A stretch of 64,000 nt of DNA from Microbacter sp049976245 (GTDB lineage: Bacteria; Bacteroidota; Bacteroidia; Bacteroidales; Paludibacteraceae): NCBI GenBank assembly GCA_049976245.1, contig JBMFIQ010000003.1, positions 38,176-102,175 on the forward strand, in the 5' to 3' direction. Each line of letters begins with the position of its first letter. Position 1 is the stretch's first letter. Below the pieces are notes generated by a model that saw only the letters and a list, made by a program, of their open reading frames with translations, made no database searches and was not told the origin of the DNA. The position numbers and the translations under genes are program-made. Below, in pieces: positions 15,541 through 24,444 of this stretch.

Positions 15541-16494
15541 ATGGATCATACAGTGAAAGCCCTATATAGACAATTATGTGAAAGAGAGCCTATCCCGATT
15601 TTTCAGCAAGCATGGTGGATGGATGCAGTTTGCGTGAGAGGGGTTTGGGATGTATTCTTGTATGAAGAACACGGGAAAGTGTTGGCCGCAATGCCTTTTC
15701 ACGTACGTAAATGGTTTGGTTTCAAATTCATTGTAGAGCCTCAGTTGACACCCTTCACAGGCATTTGGATAAATCCACAAGGAGTTGGGAGTTTTCGAAA
15801 TCGATTCCAGATGGAGTCCCGTGCTTATTCGTATTTGATTGATCAATTGGAGCAATATCGATTTGATTTTTATCTCCAAACGTTTCATCCATCGGTCAAT
15901 AACTGGCTGCCTTTTTATTGGAAAGGATTTCGCCAACAAACCCGTTATTCATTTATTATTCAAAATATTAGTCATCCACAAAAGGTTTTTGAGGCTTTCA
16001 GTGAGCGAAAACGAAGAGATATTCGGAAAGCGTCAAGTTCTTTAAAAGTTTCTTGGGACTGGTCATCTGCTAAATTTTATGATTTTCATAAGAAAACTCT
16101 CCTACAACGCCGGCTAAAAATAAGTTATTCATTTGATTTGTTTGAACGTATCACCCAGGCAACGTTGACGCGACATCAGGGGTTGATTTTGTCCGCTTCG
16201 GATGAAAAAAATATTCATGCTGCGTTATTTGTTGTTTGGGATGAAATGTCGGCTTATTGCTTGGTTTATGCCATGGACGAACAGTTTAAACATTCAGGAG
16301 CTTTGAGTTTGCTTATTTGGGAGGCTGTTCAATATCTTTCGGATAAAACAAGGTCGTTTGATATGGAAGGAAGCATGAAGGAGTCAGTGGCAGCATCGTA
16401 TAGTCAATTTGCTGATTGTCAATTGCCTTATTGTGAATTGTATAAAGCAAAATTTTGGATTGATTTTTTATGGCAATGGAAAAAGAAGAGATAG
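15541..16494 (+). CDS. FemAB/GNAT-like acyltransferase-fold protein
   Basis: A 317-residue cytosolic protein. The N-terminus (PIFQQAWWMDAVC, LYEEHGKVLAAMPFHVRKWFGFKFIVEPQLTPFTGIWI) and the later segment SERKRRDIRKASSSLKV match proteins with the FemAB/Acetyltransf_6 fold, which in Bacteroidota often sit among polysaccharide genes. The segment HSGALSLLIWEAVQYLS and FDMEGSMKESVAASYSQFA are the acetyl-CoA-like domain blocks. The start at 15541 (MDHTVKALYRQLC) is preferred; an ATG at 15529 is also possible, and upstream extension to 15430 only adds translated T-runs. It converges with the glycosyltransferase gene ending at 16501. Substrate unknown. Confidence 0.75.
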   Translation: MDHTVKALYRQLCEREPIPIFQQAWWMDAVCVRGVWDVFLYEEHGKVLAAMPFHVRKWFGFKFIVEPQLTPFTGIWINPQGVGSFRNRFQMESRAYSYLIDQLEQYRFDFYLQTFHPSVNNWLPFYWKGFRQQTRYSFIIQNISHPQKVFEAFSERKRRDIRKASSSLKVSWDWSSAKFYDFHKKTLLQRRLKISYSFDLFERITQATLTRHQGLILSASDEKNIHAALFVVWDEMSAYCLVYAMDEQFKHSGALSLLIWEAVQYLSDKTRSFDMEGSMKESVAASYSQFADCQLPYCELYKAKFWIDFLWQWKKKR

Positions 16495-16500
16495 TTTCGG

Positions 16501-17691
16501 CTAAGTTTGATGCTGTAAAATGTTGTTGTAAACCGTAATGATTTGTGAAACAACCTTCTCAGGATGTGCTAATGCAACTGCTTGTGAACGAATAAACTGT
16601 CGATCGAAAGTATGAGCCGAGTTGATCATTTTCATCATGGCATCAGCCAATTGTTGCGGATCGTCAATCGGGACGCGAAATCCGGTTTGAGGGGTCAGCA
16701 TGCTGGTTGGAATCACCTCGGTGGCAACAATCGGAAGTCCGGTACTCATGGCTTCAAGTGTGGCTATAGATTGGGATTCTACTCGGCTTGAGACAATAAA
16801 TGCGTCAGCATCCCACAGCAATGCTCTGATTCCTTGTGGTTGTTGCCAGCCTAAAAATTCGATGTGACTGAACGAATGGCTGGTTGACAAGATTTTTAAG
16901 GTTGCTTTGGTGTGAAATTTGTCGCCGGCAATGCGAAGCCGAACGTGTTGATTTTGTTCAAAAACAATGTCGAATGCTTTGAAAAGTACGTCGTACGCTT
17001 TTTCAGGCAGGTTGGAATTGGCTGCTGCAAAAATGAAATCGAGATGAGCTTGTTTTTTGGGGGAAATGGTGAAAAAATCCGTGTCAATTAAATTGGATAT
17101 CACGTAAGTTGGCGTTGTGTTGCCAATAATGGATTGTATGCCGTCAATGACATTTTGTGAAACTCCGATGACGGCATCGGCATGAAGGTATGCTTTTTGA
17201 AGTTTATCAGCTATCCAGTGATTGGCCAAAAGCGTATCAATTTGCTTTGCAATAGGATTTAATGTGCCTGAATGTTCGGTGATGATGTACGGTATGTGAT
17301 ATTCTTCTTTGAGTAACGAACAAACATATCCCGCAAATTGCCAACTGTGAGCGTGAATTAAATCCGGTGTTCCGTTTTTTTCAATATAGGCTTCCACCAT
17401 GCGTTTCGTTGAGTGAATCCAACGGGTGAGGTTAGGTTTTAATGTTTTCGGAATGTTTCGCTGAAAATGTCGATATACCGGGATTCCGCCTTCTATTCTT
17501 ACAAAATCATGCAGAGGATATTGTTTGAAGTGAAAAGCAGATTGAAACGGGATAATCACATTGGCAACGATGGAGACATTCATTCCTTTATCTTGAAGTG
17601 CAATGCTTTGATCAAAACAAAATTCACCTCCCATTGGTATAAAATAGGAAGGTAGTTGCAGTATCCGAAGTGATGTTGGTTTTAGATCCAT
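16501..17691 (-). CDS. Glycosyltransferase family 4 (GT-B)
   Basis: A 396-residue protein starting MDLKPTSLRILQLPSYF. It has the GT-B layout: an N-terminal acceptor domain with the Gly-rich loop (PMGGEFCFDQ) and DLIHAHSWQFAG, and a C-terminal donor domain with FAAANSNLPEKAYDVLF, FLGWQQPQGI and the EX7E motif in ESQSIATLEAMSTGLPIVATE. GT4 enzymes are retaining and use nucleotide sugars. The start overlaps the end of the upstream GT2 gene (stop at 17682) by 10 bp, implying translational coupling; a longer frame from 17733 would overlap by 52 bp and is less likely. The pair probably acts on one surface glycan. Confidence 0.9.
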   Translation of the reverse strand: MDLKPTSLRILQLPSYFIPMGGEFCFDQSIALQDKGMNVSIVANVIIPFQSAFHFKQYPLHDFVRIEGGIPVYRHFQRNIPKTLKPNLTRWIHSTKRMVEAYIEKNGTPDLIHAHSWQFAGYVCSLLKEEYHIPYIITEHSGTLNPIAKQIDTLLANHWIADKLQKAYLHADAVIGVSQNVIDGIQSIIGNTTPTYVISNLIDTDFFTISPKKQAHLDFIFAAANSNLPEKAYDVLFKAFDIVFEQNQHVRLRIAGDKFHTKATLKILSTSHSFSHIEFLGWQQPQGIRALLWDADAFIVSSRVESQSIATLEAMSTGLPIVATEVIPTSMLTPQTGFRVPIDDPQQLADAMMKMINSAHTFDRQFIRSQAVALAHPEKVVSQIITVYNNILQHQT

Positions 17692-18653
17692 GTGCGTTTG
17701 CGGGTAATGTAAGGGCGAAAAATTCGGAAGCAAATTTTTGATTGCGATAACAGGATGATGATGGCCGTTTTTTTGTCAATTTCCCAAGCCATTTTCCGGT
17801 TGAATATTTTTGCAGTCTCTTTGGCATGTTGAAATTCATTGAATTGCCAATAGATGAATAATTCTTCTTTGTGAAATGTAAATTCGTTTTTTGCGTGGAG
17901 GTGTTTTTTGTTCATGCCTCTTTTGGCAATAAAAAAAAGCCTGATTTGGTAAATGGATCTCCTCATTCGAAGTTGTTCCGACATGGCAACAGGCCGGCTT
18001 ACACTTCCATTTTTCCATCGATAAATCGTGGTGATTTCGGGTAGAAAATATCCATTTGATTGCAAACAGAAATATAGGAAAAAAGGCAAATCCGCTGTTA
18101 AATATTGATTTTGAAGAATGAGGTTCGTGATGTACGAGTCTGTCAATGAGCGGCGAAAAAGAACGGATGATGATAAGATTTGTTGATCAAACAATGTTTC
18201 ATCAAAAAGGTTTTCTGGAAGATGATAATGAGGCATTCCTTGCATGCGTGTTGTCTGATTGTCTCGTTGATAGTAAAAATCGGTGAAAACAAATCCTACA
18301 TCAGGGAAACGATCCAATATTTGACTTTGTTTTTGAATCTTTGTTGGATCATTCCAGAAATCATCTCCTTCCAACAAGGCAATGTATTCTCCGTGAGCAT
18401 GGGCTAATGCTTGAATCCAATTTGAAACAACGCCCTGATTTTTTTGTGATTGAATAAATTGAATACGATCGGGATATTGTTCCCGGTAATGGCGGCAAAT
18501 GTCAGCAGTCCGATCGGTGGAATGATCATCGCTGAGGATGATGTTGAATGTGCCTTCATATTGTTGTGCCAAGACGCTTTCAACGGCTTGTTCGATGTAT
18601 TGCTCCTGGTTGTAAGTGATGATACAAATGGTGATGTGAGGCAAATGAGACAT
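17682..18653 (-). CDS. Glycosyltransferase family 2 (GT-A)
   Basis: A 323-residue inverting-type glycosyltransferase. N-terminal GT-A features: ITICIITYNQEQYIEQAVESV, the ILSDDHSTDRTADIC strand with the DD pair, NQGVVSNWIQALAHAHGEYIALLEGDDFW with the metal-binding DxD-like EGDD, and the acceptor region FTDFYYQ. No membrane segment is evident, so it is soluble or peripheral. It begins the two-gene minus-strand unit with the GT4 gene. The donor sugar cannot be inferred. Confidence 0.92.
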   Translation of the reverse strand: MSHLPHITICIITYNQEQYIEQAVESVLAQQYEGTFNIILSDDHSTDRTADICRHYREQYPDRIQFIQSQKNQGVVSNWIQALAHAHGEYIALLEGDDFWNDPTKIQKQSQILDRFPDVGFVFTDFYYQRDNQTTRMQGMPHYHLPENLFDETLFDQQILSSSVLFRRSLTDSYITNLILQNQYLTADLPFFLYFCLQSNGYFLPEITTIYRWKNGSVSRPVAMSEQLRMRRSIYQIRLFFIAKRGMNKKHLHAKNEFTFHKEELFIYWQFNEFQHAKETAKIFNRKMAWEIDKKTAIIILLSQSKICFRIFRPYITRKRTWI

Positions 18654-18872
18654 AACGGATGGTTACATTATCAATGGAGTTTGCAATGATTTTTTGAAGC
18701 GCTAAAAGGGTTCTCCGCAAGCTGTTTGAAACGACAAAAATAGTCAAAATTTTTTAAACCTTTTTGGAGTCAATTTTCTGTAAAAAATTGATCCGTGAAA
18801 ATCACAAATCATAAAAAAAGTGTATCTTGCAATGGTTTTTGATGACAGTGTTCATTCTAATTGTTTTATGCC

Positions 18873-20834
18873 ATGTCATATTTGAAATTTGATAAAAGCA
18901 GTTTGGCCAATCTGGAAAAATCTTTACGCAAAGAAATTTTAAGAACCAATAAATCTGGTTCCTATAGTGCCTCTACATTGGTAGATTGCAATACGCGAAA
19001 ATACCATGGTTTGTTGGTTGTGCCCATTCCCGAATTAAGTGACAACAATTATGTGTTGCTTTCCTCACTGGACGAAACGGTGATTCAACACGGTGCCGCT
19101 TTTAATTTAGGTATTCACGAATATGAAGGGAATAATTTTAGTCCAAACGGCCATAAATACATTCGGGAGTTTCATTTAGAAACCGTTGCCCGAACTATTT
19201 ATCGGGTAGGTGGCGTGATTCTTCAAAAAGAACGTATTTTTATTTCGCATGAAGATCGTTTTGTGATTCGTTACACCTTGTTGGATGCTCATTCGCCCAC
19301 TAAGTTACAATTTCGCCCATTTCTTGCATTTCGCAGTGTGCACGAGTTATCGGTTGAAAATGACCGCATTCATTCCCAGATTCATCCATCATCCAACGGC
19401 ATTGGCATGTCACTTTATGATGGTTTTCCGATGTTGTACATGCAATTTTCAAAGAAAAATCAATTTGTTTCAGGACCTCATTGGTACAACGGCATTAAAT
19501 ATTTTAAGGAACAGGAACGAGGATATCTTTATAAAGAAGATTTATACGTTCCGGGCTATTTTGAATGTGCTATTTCTAAAGGGGAAAGTTTACTGTTTTC
19601 AGCAGGAACCACAGAAGTCAATCCTCGAGAGCTCAAGTTGCTCTTTGACCATGAAATCCAAAAAAGAACGACGCGCAGCGATTTTTTCCATACTTTAAAA
19701 AATGCTGCTCAACAGTTTTATTTAAAACAAGGGGAAGATCATTATTTAATTGCAGGATATCCATGGTTTAAAGTGAGAGCACGCGACGAATTTGTTGCGT
19801 TGGCCGGAGCGACCTTAGTGATTGACGAACGAACCATGTTTGAGAAAATCATGCATACAGCGCTTGTTGCCATTCGAAATTTCATGGACAGCAAGCCATT
19901 GGAAAAGAAAATTGTTGAAATCGACGCACCTGATGTACTGCTTTGGTGGATTCGATCTATTCAACAATATGCACAATTTATAGGTATTGATGAAGCTGCA
20001 TCACGGTATGGGCTTTTTTTGCTTGATGTGATTCAATACATTCGCAAACAACAACATCCCAATTTGTTTTTACACGATAACGGACTGCTTTATACCAACG
20101 GCATTCACAAAGCAGCCACGTGGATGAACGCTTTGGAGAACGGACAGCCAATTGTTCAACGAAGTGGTTATGTTGTTGAAATTAATGCTCTTTGGTTCAA
20201 TGCTTTGAAGTTTGCCGTGCAAATTGCTTCCGCTTTGAAAGATGAATACACGTCCGACTTGTTGGATTATCAGTCTGAAATGACAAAACGATCTTTTGTC
20301 GATGTTTTTTGGAATGGAAATTATTTGTACGACTTTGTTGACGGACTGCATTCCAATGTTGAAGTGCGTCCTAACATGATTTTTGCTGTCGGATTGCCAT
20401 TCTCTCCTTTGGCGAAGGATCAGCAAAAGTTGGTATTGGATATGGTGACTCGAGAGCTGTTAACTTCCAAAGGATTGCGAACATTGAGCCCTAAAAGTCC
20501 TTTTTACAGGCCGTTTTATGTTGGCAGCCAGCTACAGCGCGATCGAAATTATCACAACGGGCCCGTTTGGCCATGGCTTGGAGGCGTGTTTGCCGATGCC
20601 TATTTGAAAATTTACAAGCGCAGCGGCTTTTCGTTCATTGAAAGGTTGCTGATCGGATTCGAATCGGAAATGACCGAGTTGTGTGTCGGCACTTTATCCG
20701 AGTTGCACGACGGGAATCCGCCGTTCTTAGGACATGGAGCCATGTCATTTGCCATGAGTGTGGGTGAAATTTTGAGGGTGTATCATTCTATTTACATGAG
20801 TTCCGATCAGAAAAGTGATTCGTCGATTAAATAG
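18873..20834 (+). CDS. Glycogen debranching enzyme (GDE_C, amylo-alpha-1,6-glucosidase type)
   Basis: A 653-residue protein. The N-terminal domain (TNKSGSYSASTLVDCNTRKYHGLLV; NLGIHEYEGNNFSPNGHKYI) and the C-terminal (alpha/alpha)6 catalytic domain (YPWFKVRARDEFVALAGATL, SGYVVEINALWFNAL, VRPNMIFAVGLPFSPL and HNGPVWPWLGG) match bacterial GDE_C/GH133-type debranching enzymes, which hydrolyse alpha-1,6 branches of glycogen. The ATG at 18873 is used instead of an in-frame TTG at 18861. A GT4 glycosyltransferase follows 217 bp downstream, separated by repeat R3. In Bacteroides an equivalent pair lies next to a GH57 alpha-amylase; none is present here. Confidence 0.93.
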   Translation: MSYLKFDKSSLANLEKSLRKEILRTNKSGSYSASTLVDCNTRKYHGLLVVPIPELSDNNYVLLSSLDETVIQHGAAFNLGIHEYEGNNFSPNGHKYIREFHLETVARTIYRVGGVILQKERIFISHEDRFVIRYTLLDAHSPTKLQFRPFLAFRSVHELSVENDRIHSQIHPSSNGIGMSLYDGFPMLYMQFSKKNQFVSGPHWYNGIKYFKEQERGYLYKEDLYVPGYFECAISKGESLLFSAGTTEVNPRELKLLFDHEIQKRTTRSDFFHTLKNAAQQFYLKQGEDHYLIAGYPWFKVRARDEFVALAGATLVIDERTMFEKIMHTALVAIRNFMDSKPLEKKIVEIDAPDVLLWWIRSIQQYAQFIGIDEAASRYGLFLLDVIQYIRKQQHPNLFLHDNGLLYTNGIHKAATWMNALENGQPIVQRSGYVVEINALWFNALKFAVQIASALKDEYTSDLLDYQSEMTKRSFVDVFWNGNYLYDFVDGLHSNVEVRPNMIFAVGLPFSPLAKDQQKLVLDMVTRELLTSKGLRTLSPKSPFYRPFYVGSQLQRDRNYHNGPVWPWLGGVFADAYLKIYKRSGFSFIERLLIGFESEMTELCVGTLSELHDGNPPFLGHGAMSFAMSVGEILRVYHSIYMSSDQKSDSSIK

Positions 20835-20956
20835 ACGACTGCTTTTGGGTGACCTTTTAGCCCTGTTTTGGCTGTTTTTATTTGAAAAATAACGTGAAAT
20901 GAGTCCCATTTAAGAAGGGGCGATTTCAATACGAGACCTTTAAATACCAATTATTT

Positions 20957-21057
20957 ACGTATGAAACGAGCCATAAAAAGAGCTTATGCTCAGGCATATG
21001 ACTATTTGGCGAGTTCCATACGACCTTAGCATCAAAAATAAAAATAGACGTATGAAA
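20957..21057 (+). repeat. Dispersed repeat R3 (plus orientation, full copy)
   Basis: Full-length copy bounded by ACGTATGAAA at both ends (20957-20966 and 21048-21057, a 91-bp period). Contains the left arm ATGAAACGAGCC, the inner AGCTTATGCTCAGGCATATG and the right arm GGCGAGTTCCATAC. The last ATG (21052) is the start codon of the GT4 gene. Confidence 0.92.
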
Positions 21058-22311
21058 GCATTGATGTTTGGATGGGAATTTCCTCCTCATATTTTAGGAG
21101 GATTGGGGACTGCAAGTTATGGACTCACAAAAGGAATGTCATTGCAGGAAGACATGGACATTACATTTGTTATTCCTCGTTCACATGGAGATGAAGATCA
21201 ACGTTTTTTGAAAATCATCGGAGCCTGCTTTGTTCCGGTTGTTTGGAAAAATGTTGATTGGAACGTGGTGAATGAACGCATTGGCCGATGGTTATCCCCT
21301 GATGAGTATTATCATTTGAGGAATCATATTTTTTATGATTTCAATCGCATTGGCACGGATGATTTGGGATGCATCAATTTTTCAGGTCGTTATCCCGAAA
21401 ATTTATTGGAAGAAATATCCAATTACGAAGCCGTGGCAAGTGTCATTGCTCATTCCTATTCGTTTGATATCATTCATTCACATGATTGGTTGACTTATCC
21501 GGCAGGTATTTTTGCCAAACAGATCACGGGACGTCCTTTGGTCATTCATGTTCATGCCACTGATTTTGACCGCAGTCGCGGAAATGTCAATCCAACCGTT
21601 TATAACATTGAAAAAAGAGGCATGGATGTAGCAGATCATATCATCACCGTCAGCGATTTGACGCGTAATATCGTGATCGAAAAATATCATATTGATCCCC
21701 GAAAAGTCACAACGGTTCACAATGCCGTTGAGCCTTTGCCCAATGTAGAATCGTTCAAAAAACTTCCAAACAAAGATAAAATCATTACGTTTTTAGGAAG
21801 AATCACCATGCAGAAAGGCCCTGAATATTTTGTCGAATCGGCGGCGCGTGTTTTGCAACACACCAAACATGTGCGTTTTGTTATGGCCGGCAATGGTGAT
21901 ATGATGGATGCCATGATTAAAATGGTAGCTGAAAAAGGCATTGCCGATCGATTTCATTTTACAGGTTTTTTGAAAGGACGGGATGTGTACGAATTGCTTG
22001 CTCAAAGTGATGTGTACGTAATGCCCTCGGTATCTGAACCTTTCGGCATTTCTCCTTTGGAGGCCATGCAGGTTGGTACTCCGACCATTATTTCCAAACA
22101 ATCAGGCTGTGCTGAAGTGGTTTCTAATTCCATTAAAGTTGATTATTGGGATGTGGAGGCTATGTCAGACGCCATGTATGCCATTGTAAAATATCCGGCG
22201 CTTTACCGTCATTTGCACGAAGAGGGTTTGAAAGAAATTCAAACCATCAAATGGGAATATGCCGGACAAAAAGTGAGATCCATCTACAATCAATTGTTGG
22301 GTTATCATTGA
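21052..22311 (+). CDS. Glycosyltransferase family 4, probable alpha-glucan (glycogen) synthesis
   Basis: A 419-residue GT-B enzyme beginning MKALMFGWEFPPHILGGLGTA, whose Gly-rich loop is the nucleotide-sugar site of starch/glycogen-synthase-like GT4/GT5 enzymes. Other blocks: IIHSHDWLTYPAG, FLGRITMQKGPEYFVESA and the EX7E-type SEPFGISPLEAMQVGTP. Position next to a debranching enzyme suggests glycogen metabolism. The start is taken at 21052, in the repeat's terminal ATGAAA; an upstream in-frame ATG at 20986 would place 22 codons inside repeat R3 with no family match. Terminator at 22457-22504. Confidence 0.92.
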   Translation: MKALMFGWEFPPHILGGLGTASYGLTKGMSLQEDMDITFVIPRSHGDEDQRFLKIIGACFVPVVWKNVDWNVVNERIGRWLSPDEYYHLRNHIFYDFNRIGTDDLGCINFSGRYPENLLEEISNYEAVASVIAHSYSFDIIHSHDWLTYPAGIFAKQITGRPLVIHVHATDFDRSRGNVNPTVYNIEKRGMDVADHIITVSDLTRNIVIEKYHIDPRKVTTVHNAVEPLPNVESFKKLPNKDKIITFLGRITMQKGPEYFVESAARVLQHTKHVRFVMAGNGDMMDAMIKMVAEKGIADRFHFTGFLKGRDVYELLAQSDVYVMPSVSEPFGISPLEAMQVGTPTIISKQSGCAEVVSNSIKVDYWDVEAMSDAMYAIVKYPALYRHLHEEGLKEIQTIKWEYAGQKVRSIYNQLLGYH

Positions 22312-22351
22312 AAAGCTGTTCAGCACGCTTTGAAATCATGTTCACATGTTG

Positions 22352-22444
22352 TTTCATGGGTAAATAATTGATCTTTAAAGGTCGTATGGAACTTAAAAAA
22401 TAGTCACTCTCTTGAACAAAGGCTCTTTTTGGAGATCGTTTCCT
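22352..22444 (-). repeat. Dispersed repeat R4 (minus orientation)
   Basis: On the minus strand: GAAACGATCTCC (diverged head), a TTGTTCAAGAGAGTGACTAT middle, AAGTTCCATACGACC and a tail ending CCCATGAAAC, i.e. ATGAAA is kept although GACGT is lost. The ATG at 22357 opens only a 36-codon frame antisense to the GT4 gene. Confidence 0.75.
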
Positions 22445-22456
22445 TTGTTTCAGATC

Positions 22457-22504
22457 GTGTTGAAGAAGGCGATGTGTTTGTAATCCTTCTTCAACGGTTT
22501 TTTA
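22457..22504 (+). terminator. Intrinsic terminator after the GT4 gene
   Basis: GTTGAAGAAGG (22459-22469) pairs perfectly with CCTTCTTCAAC (22485-22495), then GG and a run of six T. It lies about 150 bp past the stop codon, beyond repeat R4. Confidence 0.85.
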
Positions 22505-22784
22505 TGCCTGAGTGTGAAGTCGTATTGGCAAGATGATGTTTATGTTGTGTGAATAAATTTTGCAGGACAAAGCACTTTGGGTTTTGTTTCTTTTTACGCA
22601 TGGCAAAGGAAGCCATTTTTATAGATTCTGTTTTCCCCTTTTTCCCTTCCAATATTTGCAGTCTTAAGCCTTCTTGTTTTTATTCCTTCTTGTTTGTAAT
22701 GTAACTTTTTGAACTCACGTTACCTTGATAATGATTCGTTGAAGTAAAGTGAGAAAAACCATAAATAATGGCTATTTTGAAAAA

Positions 22785-22880
22785 ATGAGAAACCTTTTTG
22801 GTTTTTGTATTTATCTTTCAATGATTATCATTATTTTTGCGCTCCAATTTGTATTTTCCGCTTTTATGAGTATAAAATAA
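22785..22880 (+). CDS. Possible small hydrophobic peptide (31 aa)
   Basis: ATG at 22785 opens a 31-codon frame ending TAA at 22878-22880. The peptide begins MRNLFGFCIYLS, continues MIIIIFALQFVFSAF and ends MSIK: one membrane-spanning stretch with a short basic end on each side. It has no recognised family. The frame overlaps a Fur-box-like sequence, so one of the two readings may be accidental. No clear promoter or ribosome site was found. Treat as a candidate only. Confidence 0.25.
   Translation: MRNLFGFCIYLSMIIIIFALQFVFSAFMSIK
22819..22834. promoter_or_regulatory. Fur-box-like sequence
   Basis: AATGATTATCATTAT matches 15 contiguous bases of the classical 19-bp Fur consensus (reverse form). 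A second partial match, GATAATGATT, lies near 22729. It is about 135 bp upstream of arginine decarboxylase, which is not a usual Fur target, and AT-rich DNA can give such matches by chance. Confidence 0.3.
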
Positions 22881-22967
22881 ATAAGATAGATTTCGTTATG
22901 AATGAAAAAGTAATTGCATTGGATCGTCATTAAATATTACATTCAACTTAGTTATTTTTATTTTACG

Positions 22968-24359
22968 ATGAAAAATAAGTATATTGATTTAATCGAACAA
23001 TCTTTTGAATTCCCAAATGAAGAATTCAATGTTATTGACAATGAACTTTATTGGTTTGATATTCCATTGATGGACATCATCAAGCAATATGGTACTCCTT
23101 TAAGAATAAGCTATTTGCCCAAAATTGCCAAAAACATTCAACGCGCAAGGCGGATGTTCAACGTAGCCATGGCAAAAGTAGATTATAATGCTGAATATCA
23201 TTACTGTTACTGCACCAAGAGTTCGCATTTTTCTTTCATCATGGAAGAAGTATTAAAACATGGAGTGCACATTGAAACTTCTTCTGCTTTTGACATCAAT
23301 ATTTTGGAATCATTGTTCGAAACCGGTCATCTTAAACCGGATACTTATATCATTTGTAATGGATTTAAAAGACCTCAATATGTCGAAAACATTCAGAACT
23401 TAATCAACTTGGGTTTTGAAAATGTAATTCCTGTGTTGGATAATAAATTTGAACTTGATTTGTTGCTCAATGATTTTGATCAAAAATTTAAGATAGGCAT
23501 TCGCATTGCTTCAGAAGAAGAGCCAAAGTTTGATTTTTATACTTCACGTTTAGGCATTCGCTACAACGACATTATTCCTTATTATTTAGACAAAATTCAA
23601 AACAATCCGCAGGTGGACCTGAAAATGTTGCATTTCTTTATCAACACCGGAATAAAAGATACAGCTTATTATTGGAACGAATTAAACAAAGCGGTTAACT
23701 TGTATTGTGAGTTAAAAAAGATTTGTCCGCAACTTGACAGTCTGAACATTGGCGGAGGGTTTCCCATTCAAACACATTTGGATTTCCCATATGATTATGA
23801 TTACATGGCAGAAGAAATTGTGGCACAAATTAAAAACATTTGTGTGCAGAACGATGTGCCTGAACCACATATATTTACCGAATTTGGCTCTTATACGGTT
23901 GGGGAGAGTGGTGCCATGCTTTATTCCATTGTGAATCAAAAACAACAAAATGATCGTGAGTTGTGGAATATGATTGACAGTTCATTTATGACGACATTGC
24001 CGGATACTTGGGCTATTGATCAACGATATGTATTTTTGGCTATCAATAATTGGAATTTGGAATATCAACGTGTTCATTTGGGCGGATTAACTTGTGACAG
24101 CGAGGATTTCTACAATGCCGAAGCACATTCCAATGCCGTCTTTTTGCCGACGATGACGGATGGCAACGAGCAATACATCGGCTTTTTTCACATGGGAGCA
24201 TATCAGGAAGCTTTAAGTGGTTTTGGTGGAATTCAGCATTGCTTGATTCCTGCACCAAAAGTTGTGGTGATTGATGTGGATGAGCAGGGTGAATACGTGA
24301 CTAAATTATTTGCAAAGGAGCAGAGTTACAAATCGATGCTGAAAATTCTCGGATATTGA
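22968..24359 (+). CDS. speA: Arginine decarboxylase (short Bacteroidota form, fold-III PLP enzyme)
   Basis: A 463-residue alanine-racemase-fold decarboxylase starting MKNKYIDLIEQSFEFP (ATG at 22968; a frame from 22914 adds 18 non-conserved residues). The Schiff-base lysine is K84 in YCTKSSHF; other blocks are HIETSSAFDINILESL, IRIASEEEPKFDFYTSRLG, LNIGGGFP, FTEFGSYTVGESG and, near the C-terminus, GGLTCDSEDFY with the substrate-pocket cysteine. The sequence resembles the roughly 460-residue arginine decarboxylases of Flavobacteriia rather than the 630-residue SpeA of E. coli. It should form agmatine for polyamine synthesis. Carboxynorspermidine decarboxylase (NspC) is a relative but shorter, about 380 residues. 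No agmatinase gene is adjacent. Confidence 0.85.
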   Translation: MKNKYIDLIEQSFEFPNEEFNVIDNELYWFDIPLMDIIKQYGTPLRISYLPKIAKNIQRARRMFNVAMAKVDYNAEYHYCYCTKSSHFSFIMEEVLKHGVHIETSSAFDINILESLFETGHLKPDTYIICNGFKRPQYVENIQNLINLGFENVIPVLDNKFELDLLLNDFDQKFKIGIRIASEEEPKFDFYTSRLGIRYNDIIPYYLDKIQNNPQVDLKMLHFFINTGIKDTAYYWNELNKAVNLYCELKKICPQLDSLNIGGGFPIQTHLDFPYDYDYMAEEIVAQIKNICVQNDVPEPHIFTEFGSYTVGESGAMLYSIVNQKQQNDRELWNMIDSSFMTTLPDTWAIDQRYVFLAINNWNLEYQRVHLGGLTCDSEDFYNAEAHSNAVFLPTMTDGNEQYIGFFHMGAYQEALSGFGGIQHCLIPAPKVVVIDVDEQGEYVTKLFAKEQSYKSMLKILGY

Positions 24360-24444
24360 AGCCCGTTTGTTAGTTTGATTTTATTTTTGCATATTTGCAT
24401 CATTATCTGAAATTCTTTTGTTTTATTACTTAATCATTTGAATA

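Larger units (their letters stand above)
22312..22967. other. Intergenic region upstream of arginine decarboxylase
   Basis: 656 bp. It holds repeat R4 (22352-22444), an intrinsic terminator (22457-22504), an AT-rich stretch without features (about 22505-22715), a Fur-box-like sequence (22819-22834), and a 31-codon hydrophobic ORF (22785-22880). No larger gene or pseudogene was recognised. Confidence 0.6.

Noticed and set aside
20986..21051. Upstream in-frame start for the GT4 gene
   Set aside because: The extra 22 codons lie inside repeat R3 and have no resemblance to GT4 N-termini; the family N-terminus begins MKALMFGWEFPP.
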